The notes beneath the pieces were generated by a model. It did not search any database. It was not told the DNA's origin and saw only the letters and a program-made list of their open reading frames with translations. The position numbers were made by a program, and so were the translations under genes. Shown here piece after piece: positions 1-7,620 of a DNA stretch of 64,000 nt. Positions within the stretch are counted from its first letter, which is position 1; each line of letters opens with the position of its first letter. Source of the DNA: Lachnospiraceae bacterium (GTDB lineage: Bacteria > Bacillota > Clostridia > Lachnospirales > Lachnospiraceae); NCBI GenBank assembly GCA_910574195.1, contig CAJTBF010000013.1, positions 1 through 64,000 on the forward strand, written 5' to 3'.

Positions 1-48
1 CACTGCCTGTACTTTGTATTCGTGGTCATATTGTCTGTTTTCTGCCAT
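1..48 (-). CDS. Transposase N-terminus (partial, runs off left edge)
   Basis: Only the first 16 codons are inside the window. They read MAENRQYDHEYKVQAV on the minus strand from an ATG at 46-48. An AAGGAG-type ribosome-binding site lies just upstream at about 56-62. The sequence resembles the start of small helix-turn-helix transposase proteins (IS3-type OrfA) common in Lachnospiraceae, whose first residues bear a YDxEFKxQAV motif. This is an inference from 16 residues; the rest of the element is outside the window. Confidence 0.5.
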   Translation of the reverse strand, partial: MAENRQYDHEYKVQAV

Positions 49-269
49 TTTGTTCACTCCTTATTCTCTTGATTATATCTCAAATCCTTGAGAATGGGGT
101 GTCAACTTTTTTTATACCACATCAAGTTTTTTTTAGTATAACTTCTTTATGGAAAGTGATCTATTCCCGTATGTTTTGTGTTATAATGCTTTATGTGGAT
201 TTCCAGAGAGAATCTTGTGAAAAATAAATATTTATTATTATATGTGCCTGTGAGAAGAGAAAGGAATGA

Positions 270-692
270 GTGATTACAATGCTTGAAAATATACCGTCTC
301 AATCCACGATGACTGAATTGCTGGGTCAGTCTTTGTTTGAGGTCTGGCAAGAATTATGTTCGGTGATTGATGAAAAGTACGAAATGGAACGACTGTGGAA
401 TACTGGCGGTAAGAATTGGACTTACGAGTATAAATACCGTAGGGGTGGTAAAACGCTTTGCTGCCTGTATGCAAAAAGTAATTGTGTTGGTTTCATGATT
501 ATCTTTGGAAAAAATGAAAGAACAAAATTTGAAGATATAAGAGATGCTCTTTCTGCGGCTGTTTGTAGGAAGTATGATGAAGCAAAAGTTTATCATGATG
601 GAAAATGGGTAATGTTTGAACCGACCGACACTGCTGAATTTGATGATTATGTTAAATTGTTAGCCATAAAAAGAAAACCGAATCGGAAATAA
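270..692 (+). CDS. DUF3788 family protein
   Basis: This 140-residue cytosolic protein has no signal peptide or membrane segment. It matches the DUF3788 family as I recall it: an acidic N-terminus with WQELC, then a WTYEYKYRRGGKTLC block, a GFMIIFG strand, and a C-terminal YHDGKWVMF motif. The biochemical role of the family is unknown. The GTG at 270 is chosen because AAGGA at 261-265 sits at the right distance; the ATG at 279 is an alternative nine bases later. It stands alone, 71 bp before the acetyltransferase gene. Confidence 0.75.
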   Translation: MITMLENIPSQSTMTELLGQSLFEVWQELCSVIDEKYEMERLWNTGGKNWTYEYKYRRGGKTLCCLYAKSNCVGFMIIFGKNERTKFEDIRDALSAAVCRKYDEAKVYHDGKWVMFEPTDTAEFDDYVKLLAIKRKPNRK

Positions 693-763
693 CATTCTCT
701 GCATTCCTGCATAATCGGATTGGACGTGTAGATTGGAAAACAGAAGTTTATAAAAGAGGGATC

Positions 764-1597
764 ATGAAGGAATTGATTAAAAGCAGAATAGAAGCATTAT
801 TATCAAAGGAGTTTTATTGCGATCTGAAAGAATTAAATGAAAAGGCAACGATATATTCTGTAAATACCAATACAAAACAATCTTATATTAAAATATTGAT
901 ATACAGAAACTGCATCGTAGTTTGTACCTCAGAGAGTTTACAATCTAAGATATCGGAAATTTTGCAGGGAAAGAACAGAGATGAGATTTTCGAACTTCCT
1001 TTCGTTTATGGGCAGACAATTCATTATGTTCCGGATGGGGATATCTTATCGGACGTAAAGTGTCCGTCTGTTCCGGCAGGAGCATCAAATACGGGATGCC
1101 CGAAAGGGGATACTTTATCGGACAGCATGTGTTATCCGGCAGGATACCAATATGAATCTCTTTTCAATAAAGAGATTTTCTCTCTTGTGGGACTGACTGG
1201 TTTTGAGAATTCTTTGGCATTTGATGAAACAGGTTTTACATCGACAAAAGCCGTTTGCCTTGCAAAGGATAATGAACGGATTATTGGGGTGGCAGGCGCT
1301 GCAGAATCTTCCATAGACGGTGTATGGGAAGTGGGGATAGATGTTCTGGAAGAATATAGAAATGCGGGATTGGGAACATATCTGGTGAGGAAGCTGACCG
1401 AAGAATTGTTGAAACGAAATGTAGTTCCGTTCTATTCTGCTTCTGTTACGAATATAGGTTCCCAAATGGTGGCGAGCAGATGCGGTTATATTCCATTTTG
1501 GGTGGATACGTTTGGGACGATTTTTGACGGGAGTTCGGCATATAATGCTCTTTTCAGAAAGGGGTTAGCAGATCCGGATTTTCTGAATGACAAATAA
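764..1597 (+). CDS. GNAT family N-acetyltransferase carrying an in-frame repeat insert
   Basis: A 277-residue acetyltransferase of the GNAT superfamily; the substrate is unknown. The C-terminal half holds the fold: a WEVGIDVLEEYRNAGLGTYL segment (V/I-x-EEYRNxGLGT is the acetyl-CoA pyrophosphate-binding loop), then VPFYSASVTN and a MVASRCGY helix. The N-terminal ~85 residues form a separate domain ending in FELPFVYGQTIHYVPD. Between the two, residues about 91-126 are encoded by two units of a dispersed DNA repeat (1033-1150). They read as a low-complexity linker rich in Cys, Gly, Pro and Ser, without stop or frameshift. Homologues as I recall them have a short plain linker here, so the enzyme domain is probably intact. 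Confidence 0.85.
   Translation: MKELIKSRIEALLSKEFYCDLKELNEKATIYSVNTNTKQSYIKILIYRNCIVVCTSESLQSKISEILQGKNRDEIFELPFVYGQTIHYVPDGDILSDVKCPSVPAGASNTGCPKGDTLSDSMCYPAGYQYESLFNKEIFSLVGLTGFENSLAFDETGFTSTKAVCLAKDNERIIGVAGAAESSIDGVWEVGIDVLEEYRNAGLGTYLVRKLTEELLKRNVVPFYSASVTNIGSQMVASRCGYIPFWVDTFGTIFDGSSAYNALFRKGLADPDFLNDK
1033..1150 (+). repeat. Family A repeat, two tandem units inside a coding gene
   Basis: Two copies of a unit beginning ATAYYTTATCGGAC stand head to tail. The first contains a GGAC...GTCC hairpin followed by GTCTGTTCCGGCAGG and ATACGGGATGCCCG; the second begins at TACTTTATCGGAC near 1110. The same words recur at 14555, 17243, 17616, 20049, 40497, 43237 and 59410. Here the repeat is translated in frame within the acetyltransferase. 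Confidence 0.75.
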
Positions 1598-1716
1598 ATT
1601 TTTTAGCCTGTTCCGGCAGTTGTAAGAGACGTTACCAATTGGTCCGGAGAGGGAAGAAATAGGATAATAAAGAGTGGATATGGCGTAGTGTACAGGAAAA
1701 GGGGAGGAGAACAGAG

Positions 1717-2745
1717 ATGATTTCTTTTGAAAGCGATTATATAGCCGGGGCACATCCGCAGATTCTAAAGCGGATCAGTGAGACCAATCTGGAATGTCTG
1801 CCTGGTTATGGGACAGACAAGTACAGCACATGTGCAAAAGAGAAGATCAAAGCGGCATGTGGATGTGAAAATGCAGAAATTACTTTTTTAGTAGGAGGAA
1901 CGCAGACGAATGCGGTCATCATTTCCTCTATGTTGAAGGACTATGAGGGGGTAATTGCCGCGAAGACAGGCCATGTAAGTGTACATGAGGCCGGTGCAAT
2001 CGAGTATACCGGACATAAGGTTTTGGAAATTGAGCAGAAGGATGGAAAGATTGCGGCGGATATATTGGAAAACTATATAGCGGACTTTTATGCGGATGTG
2101 GATCAGGAGCATATGGTTTTTCCGGGGATGGTTTACCTGTCGCATCCTACCGAGTATGGTACGCTTTATACAAAAAAAGAACTGGAAGAAATTGCGGCGG
2201 TCTGTCGTCGGTATGAGATTCCGCTGTTTTTGGACGGCGCCCGGCTGGGATACGGGCTGATGAGCAGGAATACGGATGTGACGCTGAAAGACGTTGCGCG
2301 CATCTGCGATGTATTTTATATCGGGGGTACGAAGGTAGGCGCACTCTGCGGGGAAGCCGTTGTTTTTCCAAAGGAGAATCAGCCGAAGCATTTTATAACC
2401 TCTGTGAAAAAACGAGGAGCATTGCTTGCGAAGGGCTGGCTTCTTGGCGTGCAGTTTGATACGCTTTTTACAGAGGATTTATATTTTAAAATCAGCCGTC
2501 ATGCCATAAATATGGCAGAAAAGATGAAAGAGATTTTTGCCCGGAAGGGATATTCGTTCTATCTGGAATCGCCGACAAATCAGCAATTCGTGATCCTTGA
2601 TCATGAGCAGATAGAACATTTGGGGCGTCAGGTTTCGTTTTCTTTCTGGGAGAAACTTGATGAGACACATATGGTAGTACGTTTTGCAACGAGCTGGTCT
2701 ACGACAGAAGAAGACCTGAAACTGTTGGAAAAGGCCTTAGAGTGA
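1717..2745 (+). CDS. Low-specificity L-threonine aldolase family (PLP lyase)
   Basis: A 342-residue PLP-dependent fold-type I enzyme of the threonine aldolase/beta-eliminating lyase family. It would cleave L-threonine or allo-threonine to glycine and acetaldehyde. Visible landmarks are the substrate-side GYGTD near residue 30, the GGTQTN cofactor-phosphate loop, the HVSVHEAGAIE region, FLDGARLGYG (the Asp that contacts the pyridine nitrogen), and FYIGGTKVGAL, whose Lys forms the internal aldimine. Length matches the family. The start follows GGGGAGGAG with suitable spacing. It has no operon partner and converges with the repL gene, 12 bp away. Confidence 0.88.
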   Translation: MISFESDYIAGAHPQILKRISETNLECLPGYGTDKYSTCAKEKIKAACGCENAEITFLVGGTQTNAVIISSMLKDYEGVIAAKTGHVSVHEAGAIEYTGHKVLEIEQKDGKIAADILENYIADFYADVDQEHMVFPGMVYLSHPTEYGTLYTKKELEEIAAVCRRYEIPLFLDGARLGYGLMSRNTDVTLKDVARICDVFYIGGTKVGALCGEAVVFPKENQPKHFITSVKKRGALLAKGWLLGVQFDTLFTEDLYFKISRHAINMAEKMKEIFARKGYSFYLESPTNQQFVILDHEQIEHLGRQVSFSFWEKLDETHMVVRFATSWSTTEEDLKLLEKALE

Positions 2746-2757
2746 TTTTAAGTGGTT

Positions 2758-3357
2758 TTATTTATTTTTCCTCGTTTCTAATTCTTTTGTTGATTTCGGT
2801 TCTTCTATATCTGTCTGCGTTAATTTTGTATATTCTATTTTATTTTTTAGTTTTTCTTCCTGTTTTTGCAGCCGGGAGATCTTGCTTTGGAGATTCTGAA
2901 GCTGGAGCTCCTGGCTGTTTGTTATATCGTCGGATGAAAGTTGACTATATATCTGATATGCCATGCAGCGTCTTTGGTAACTTCCTTTAAAGATAATATC
3001 CGGATTGACCATATAATAACCGGAACTGTGCTTCCGCAGAAAATCTGTATCCATAAGCCGCTTCATGGTATCTGCGACAGTTTTATAAGAAATTCCTTTT
3101 TTGTCCGCAATCTGACGGTAAGTATACAAAAGAAGATTATCTTTGGTGAGGTTGGAAAGAATCCAGAAACAGAGCGATGTTTTCTGGTTCATAATCCCGC
3201 CGTCTTCGAGAGCAGTGACGAAACTTCGGAGAAACAACTTATGGAAGTTACTGTCTCTCTCATTCACATCGGAGTCCATAATCTGCATCTCTACAAGTTC
3301 CCCGGTATGGCTATTATAAAACGATTGTGTCCCAATGATTCTGTTCTTTTTTTTCAT
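2758..3357 (-). CDS. repL: RepL-like plasmid replication initiator
   Basis: A 199-residue protein whose first ~135 residues match the Firmicute RepL replication family: an IIGTQSFYNSHTGELVE start, a FHKLFLRSFVTAL block, a winged-helix region around YRQIADKKGISYKTV, then MVNPDIIFKG. RepL proteins start replication of small rolling-circle plasmids and related elements. The last ~50 residues are charged and look like a coiled coil (LQNLQSKISRLQKQEEKLK), longer than usual. AAAGGAG lies 12 bases upstream of the start. An AT-rich region with tandem repeats lies directly upstream and could be its origin. The gene marks the left end of the island. Confidence 0.75.
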   Translation of the reverse strand: MKKKNRIIGTQSFYNSHTGELVEMQIMDSDVNERDSNFHKLFLRSFVTALEDGGIMNQKTSLCFWILSNLTKDNLLLYTYRQIADKKGISYKTVADTMKRLMDTDFLRKHSSGYYMVNPDIIFKGSYQRRCMAYQIYSQLSSDDITNSQELQLQNLQSKISRLQKQEEKLKNKIEYTKLTQTDIEEPKSTKELETRKNK

Positions 3358-3617
3358 GAAAATTCCCCACTCCTTTTATAAATTTTGAATCTATTATACT
3401 AAAAATCCAGAAAAGACAGAAAATTTGATATAAAATATTACATCAGATGATCTATAAAAATATATTACGGAAAAAGAGGGTAAAATGCAAGGGAAACCTT
3501 ATAAATACGCCCTGAAATTTATATGTTCCCCCTGATTTTGAAAAAATTTTCTCTTATTCTACATAAATACAAAAAGACCAGACTACAGAAAGTACAACAG
3601 AAAAACAGAACCAACCA

Positions 3618-3649
3618 GAACCAACAAAAATAAGAACCAACAAAAATAA
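3618..3649 (+). repeat. Tandem 16-bp direct repeat (iteron-like)
   Basis: GAACCAACAAAAATAA occurs twice back to back at 3618-3633 and 3634-3649. It is preceded by a shorter tandem of CAGAACCAAC at about 3607-3624. Tandem short repeats next to a replication initiator gene are typical of iterons, but RepL plasmids do not always use them. Confidence 0.6.
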
Positions 3650-3674
3650 AAAAACTACAACAAAAAAAGTTAAA

Positions 3675-3689
3675 AATTGCTTCGCAATT
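3675..3689 (+). repeat. Hairpin repeat copy 1 (AATTGC-TTC-GCAATT)
   Basis: A 6-bp stem with a TTC loop. It is followed by CGGGAGAAAAATTGAATTAG, and a second copy with the same layout lies at 4004-4018. The outermost stem pair differs between the two copies (A-T here, G-C there) and the pairing is kept. Confidence 0.55.
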
Positions 3690-4003
3690 CGGGAGAAAAA
3701 TTGAATTAGAAATTGAACAATTCATTCGATTTTTGATTCTTCAATTTTGGATTTTGATTGGTTGGTGGTTTTGTTGCCCGGTTTCTCCAGAACTCAAAAG
3801 TTCTTGAGTCTTTGAGTCCTGGCCCTGATATTCTACTTGTTTGTATCTCCTTTCTCCTTTGTGTATTTTTGTGTATTGTTGTTTTGCAGAAGAATACCAG
3901 GGAGAGACAGGGAACAAAACCAGACCCAAAATCAAAAAGATGATAAATAATGATACGATGAAAAAACAATACAACAAAAGAAAAAACAACAAAAAGACAA
4001 AAA

Positions 4004-4018
4004 GATTGCTTCGCAATC
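4004..4018 (+). repeat. Hairpin repeat copy 2 (GATTGC-TTC-GCAATC)
   Basis: The second copy of the hairpin at 3675. It is followed by CGAGTGATAAATTGATAAAA and then the AAAGGAG ribosome-binding site of the gene at 4057. The hairpin could lie in that gene's leader. Confidence 0.55.
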
Positions 4019-4056
4019 CGAGTGATAAATTGATAAAAAGAAAGGAGAAAAAACCA

Positions 4057-4413
4057 ATGAAAGGACAGAAAATTCTATTAAAAGTGCGGATAGATCGAAT
4101 ACGAAAAGGGTATGCTTCAGATCCGGATTTTGTGATTCATGCAATCGGTTCCATGGCGAAAATTCCGTTTTGCGATTATATGACAACATTTGAAGAAGAG
4201 AAAGATCGGGTGCTGGAACTACTTTCTCTTTTCCTCTCCGAAGAGGAAGAAGCGAAAATCACATATCAGGATGTTGCCCGGAGAATAGGAGAGCGCATGT
4301 CTCCAACAGCAACAGAACAAGAGAAAGCAAATGCAATAGAAGCAATGAAACTGTTGGTTCTGCCTTTTCAGAGATATTATGCAGAAAAAGAAAGGAATAG
4401 AAACTATGGATAA
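4057..4413 (+). CDS. Hypothetical protein of the RepL island
   Basis: I do not recognise this 118-residue protein. It is soluble and strongly charged, with no signal peptide. Residues 20-60 look helical (DYMTTFEEEKDRVLELLSLF) and an acidic patch SEEEEAK follows. The reading frame is open much further upstream, but that stretch is Lys/Asn-rich, low-complexity and has no ribosome-binding site. The ATG at 4057 follows AAAGGAG by ten bases, so it is taken as the start. The end overlaps the next gene by 8 bp, suggesting translational coupling. Confidence 0.6.
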   Translation: MKGQKILLKVRIDRIRKGYASDPDFVIHAIGSMAKIPFCDYMTTFEEEKDRVLELLSLFLSEEEEAKITYQDVARRIGERMSPTATEQEKANAIEAMKLLVLPFQRYYAEKERNRNYG

Positions 4414-4735
4414 AAATCGAAAAAGAAACAGAAATCGGATTCCACGGATTCCTTTGAAGGAGCGAATACAGAAAATCAAAAATCAAAAACCGGATTTTTT
4501 GGGAATCTTCAATGTATATGTAGAAGATTATCATGTCGGTCTGGCATGGCTTGATGGAAATGATTATTTTAGAGACGCCTACTTCAAAAGAATTAGAAGC
4601 ATAGAAGAAGCAGTAGAAAGTGCTCTGACAATACCGGAATTTTTTGACATTCTGGACGATACCGATTTCGATGAAATTCTGTATCAGATGTTGGTAGAAC
4701 CGTTTATCAAAATAAAAAATTTTGAAAAGGAGTAA
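4406..4735 (+). CDS. Hypothetical protein of the RepL island
   Basis: I do not recognise this 109-residue protein. It begins with a basic segment (MDKNRKRNRNRIPRIPLKER) and continues acidic, with DYHVGLAWLDGNDYFRDAYF near the middle and a Glu/Asp-rich C-terminus. No membrane segment is visible. The start at 4406 follows AAAGGA and lies within the last codons of the preceding gene; the clpP-like gene begins 6 bp after its stop. The three genes are therefore probably one transcript. Confidence 0.6.
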   Translation: MDKNRKRNRNRIPRIPLKERIQKIKNQKPDFLGIFNVYVEDYHVGLAWLDGNDYFRDAYFKRIRSIEEAVESALTIPEFFDILDDTDFDEILYQMLVEPFIKIKNFEKE

Positions 4736-4741
4736 AAAACG

Positions 4742-5371
4742 ATGAGCGAAAACATAAGAATACCGGAAATTATAAAGGAAACCAGTTCAGGTTATATGAG
4801 AGTCACACTCCAGGAAGAGATGTTCAAAAGAAGAGAAATTGAATGTGTCGGAGACATCACGGCAGACCGTATCAATTCTTTGATTTTGCAGCTTCGGTAT
4901 CTGCAAAAGGAAGATCCCGAAAAAGCGATTACGATATATATCAGCAGTCCCGGCGGAGAAGTCTCCAGTGGTCTCGCATTGTATGATATAATGAAAGCGA
5001 TCCATTGTCCGATACGGACAGTATGTGTGGGAACGGCTGCAAGTATGGCTGCAATTCTCTTCCTGTCCGGAGATCAACGTGATATGCTTCCTCATGCAAG
5101 GGTAATGCTGCATGATCCGTTGATTCAGCAGCAGGCCGGCGGCAGCGCACTGCAGATTGACCGTCTGGGAAAAGAACTGATGAAAACCAGAGAAATCATC
5201 GGAAACATCATAGCGGAACACACCGGCAGAAGTCTGAAAGAAGTCTATAAGAAGACGGCGACAGACAGCTATTTCGATGCAAAAGAAAGTATTGCATGGG
5301 GGCTGGCGGACCGGATCATTACGGAACTGAATGAGACGGAAAAAATGGAACAGACAAAGGATGTTTCCTGA
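4742..5371 (+). CDS. ClpP-family serine protease (element-borne)
   Basis: A 209-residue ClpP/crotonase-fold peptidase. The triad looks complete: Ser101 in GTAASMAA, His124 in VMLHDP, and Asp175 in the KKTATDSYF segment, with the ISSPGGEV oxyanion strand at 67-74. Housekeeping ClpP has HQP where this has HDP, and GNCVGQAASMA-like spacing is kept. The protein lacks the usual processed N-terminal propeptide, starts with MSENIRIPEI and ends with a polar Lys/Glu tail. It sits between two unknown proteins and a conjugation-type ATPase, not next to clpX or tig, so it is an accessory ClpP whose partner unfoldase is unclear. Confidence 0.85.
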   Translation: MSENIRIPEIIKETSSGYMRVTLQEEMFKRREIECVGDITADRINSLILQLRYLQKEDPEKAITIYISSPGGEVSSGLALYDIMKAIHCPIRTVCVGTAASMAAILFLSGDQRDMLPHARVMLHDPLIQQQAGGSALQIDRLGKELMKTREIIGNIIAEHTGRSLKEVYKKTATDSYFDAKESIAWGLADRIITELNETEKMEQTKDVS

Positions 5372-5471
5372 GTTCCCTGAACATGCCTTGTTGAAACAGA
5401 ATGGTCCATATGCCGTCTGAAAGGCGCGGCAGAGAAAAGATCCACAGATTATAGAAAGGAACAAAATCAGA

Positions 5472-6671
5472 ATGAAAGACACATATAGAATTTTAGCAAA
5501 AAATCAGAAAGTAAATAACAACACCTGGATTACAGGACTGAACAATAATGATATCATCATCGGTCCCTCCGGCGCAGGGAAAACAAGGGGGTACGTGATC
5601 CCCAATGTGATGCAGGCGGAAGAGAGCATGATTATATCAGATACCAAAGGCAGTATCTATGGTATGGTTGCACAGAAGCTGAAAAAGAAAGGGTACCAGT
5701 GTAAAGTCATTGACTTTACCGGGGGATATACCAATGTAGGGTATAATCCTTTTGAATTTATAAAATACGACAGGAGAAAGGGCCAGTATTCGGAGCAGGA
5801 TATCAAGACGGTTGCGGCTGCCATCGTACCGATAGAAAACCAGAAAGATCCCTTTTGGGACTATGCGGCCAGAATGTATCTGGAAAGTATCATTGCTTAT
5901 GTACTGGAATGCCTTCCGAATGAAGAACATCATCTGGCAAGCGTGCTGCAGATGTTTGGTCTGATGGGAACAGGGATATTTGAGCAGCTCTTTCGGGAAT
6001 TAATGGAACTCAATCCGGACAGCTACGCGGTGACAATTTATAAAATGTACGCGAATAATGCAAGAGCAGAAAAGATGCATGAAAGTATTCGTGGAATTCT
6101 TGCGGAAAAATTGTCGGTGTTTGCGCTGGAAAAAGTAGAAAGACTTTTGAAAGCAGAAGAAAAAATTGATTTTCAGGGGATTGGAGAACGAAAGACCGCC
6201 GTATTCCTGAAAATCAGCGACACGGACAGATCCATGGACAGACTTACAGATCTGTTCTATACGCAGGCGCTTCATGAACTTTGTCACAGCGCGGATCTCA
6301 ATGTGCCTTCCCATCGTCTGACAGTACCTGTCCGGCTGATATTGGATGACTTTGCAGCCAATGTGTATATTCCGGATTTTGATAAGATCACATCGGTCAT
6401 TCGTTCCAGAGAGATTTCCGTCAGTATCATTTTGCAGAGTCTGTCACAACTGGACAGTATGTACGGGGAAGCAAAAGCCAGAACGATTTTAAACAACTGT
6501 GATCATTGCCTGTATCTGGGCGGCCAGGATATAGACACGGCCAGGTATATTAGTGTCAAGACCAATAAATCGATTAACAATATCCTGAATATGCCTCTGG
6601 ATAAAGTATGGATGTTCGAGAGGGGAACCGAACCGGTGCAGGTAGAAAAGTATAGTCTGCAGATGGAATGA
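5472..6671 (+). CDS. VirD4/TraG-type conjugation ATPase, short soluble form
   Basis: A 399-residue P-loop ATPase of the type IV coupling protein family. Walker A is GPSGAGKT at 31-38, followed by the ISDTKGS strand typical of TraG/VirD4. Walker B is RLILDDFA near 288-294. The TraM-recognition-like end has SRE-ISVSIILQSLSQL and NNCDHCLYLGGQD. Classical VirD4 proteins have two N-terminal membrane helices and are 550-700 residues; this one starts almost at the P-loop and has none, so membrane recruitment would need a partner. No relaxase or other transfer gene is in the window. AAAGGA precedes the start. It ends the island transcript. Confidence 0.82.
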   Translation: MKDTYRILAKNQKVNNNTWITGLNNNDIIIGPSGAGKTRGYVIPNVMQAEESMIISDTKGSIYGMVAQKLKKKGYQCKVIDFTGGYTNVGYNPFEFIKYDRRKGQYSEQDIKTVAAAIVPIENQKDPFWDYAARMYLESIIAYVLECLPNEEHHLASVLQMFGLMGTGIFEQLFRELMELNPDSYAVTIYKMYANNARAEKMHESIRGILAEKLSVFALEKVERLLKAEEKIDFQGIGERKTAVFLKISDTDRSMDRLTDLFYTQALHELCHSADLNVPSHRLTVPVRLILDDFAANVYIPDFDKITSVIRSREISVSIILQSLSQLDSMYGEAKARTILNNCDHCLYLGGQDIDTARYISVKTNKSINNILNMPLDKVWMFERGTEPVQVEKYSLQME

Positions 6672-6733
6672 AGAAAGGAGTAAAGGAAGTATAAAAGTGG
6701 TATCATATTCCATCCACCTGGTATCATCTATAT

Positions 6734-6775
6734 GAAAAAACTGCTCTTACCATCTGAACATCATGGTAAGAGCAG
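6734..6775 (-). terminator. Intrinsic terminator of the first ABC transporter operon
   Basis: A perfect 13-bp stem (CTGCTCTTACCAT, 6741-6753, with 6763-6775) and a nine-base loop. Read on the minus strand it is followed by six Ts, the form of a rho-independent terminator. It lies about 105 bp past the last gene of the minus-strand operon. Confidence 0.8.
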
Positions 6776-6881
6776 GGAGAGAAGGGGCAGATTATACAAT
6801 TTTACCGGTGGGGTGTGCAGCAGCAGATCAGAATGTTACGGGCCGAAACAAAAAGATTTTATCGCAGAATCTTTGAAAAGT

Positions 6882-7616
6882 CTACGCACGAACATCCCTG
6901 GTTTTCAGAAGATATAAGGCAACCAGGTAAAACAGGAGAAAGAACAGTCCCGTGGACAATAGAAACGGAAGAGAACTTCCGCGCAGGGCGTCTTCTGTTT
7001 TGTTGGAATTCATTCCCATAAGCATGAGACTATAAGGCCAGAAGAATCCCCATCCCTTATTGGAAATCAACATGCCGAGGACGCTTCCGATCAGGGCAAT
7101 GCCAATGGGCACGGAAAAACTTCGGATGACCATGGAAAGCAGAAGCTGTAAGGCGCCGATGGCCGCTGCCGCAAGGGTTCCGCGCAGAAGCCAGAAAAAG
7201 ATTTTTGGGGGGCAAAAGCCGGGCAGTCCGATCAATTTTCCGCAGGCCAGATATAAGATTCCTACCCAGAATTGGGTGAGCAGCGTCACCCGGAGAATGA
7301 CCGTAAGTTTTCCCAGGTAAAGACAGGGGATGGTAACGGGAGCGGTCATAAATACATTCCAGTTGTTATTCAGATGTTCCAGCCGCCATAGGTAGGAGCA
7401 ATAGAGCGCAATCAGCGGCGCATAGAAAAAACTGGCGTAAAACAGCGTATGCTGTGTCCAGAGAGAATACCATTGTTGGGTAAGAATCCCAGTATTTTGC
7501 AGATAATTAAAAGTCCCCATGATGGCGGGAATAACCGGAATCAGGATACAGGCAGGAAAAATCAGGGAATGCCGGAGTTTTTGATGTTCGGATTTGATAC
7601 AGCGTAACAACATCAT
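6882..7616 (-). CDS. ABC-2 type permease, lantibiotic-protection type (EpiG/MutG-like)
   Basis: A 244-residue membrane protein with about six hydrophobic helices (18-38, 57-75, 98-128, 138-165, 173-195, 215-236). This is the layout of the permease subunits of LanFEG/CprABC peptide exporters, which remove antimicrobial peptides from the membrane. It begins MMLLRCIKSEHQKLRHSL, the short basic start common to these subunits. It is the third gene of the operon, 4 bp after the other permease, and is followed by the terminator at 6775-6734. Substrate is unknown; a paralogous operon lies 5 kb away. Confidence 0.8.
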   Translation of the reverse strand: MMLLRCIKSEHQKLRHSLIFPACILIPVIPAIMGTFNYLQNTGILTQQWYSLWTQHTLFYASFFYAPLIALYCSYLWRLEHLNNNWNVFMTAPVTIPCLYLGKLTVILRVTLLTQFWVGILYLACGKLIGLPGFCPPKIFFWLLRGTLAAAAIGALQLLLSMVIRSFSVPIGIALIGSVLGMLISNKGWGFFWPYSLMLMGMNSNKTEDALRGSSLPFLLSTGLFFLLFYLVALYLLKTRDVRA

Positions 7617-7620
7617 TTTT

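Larger units (their letters stand above)
3358..4056. other. AT-rich non-coding region with direct repeats; candidate origin of the RepL island
   Basis: Seven hundred bases without a convincing gene. The region is very A-rich on the plus strand (3560-3670 and 3950-4000) with long A runs. It holds tandem 16-bp repeats (3618-3649) and two copies of a ~40-bp segment with a small hairpin (3675 and 4004). Open frames here are low-complexity and lack ribosome-binding sites. Its position between repL and the rest of the island fits a replication origin or control region; that role is inferred from position and composition only. Confidence 0.4.

Noticed and set aside
4742-5371. Housekeeping clpP
   Set aside because: Not next to tig/clpX, HDP replaces HQP, and it is linked to repL and a conjugation ATPase; treated as element-borne.
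2758-6671. Prophage
   Set aside because: No integrase, terminase, capsid, tail or lysis gene is present; plasmid-like genes only.
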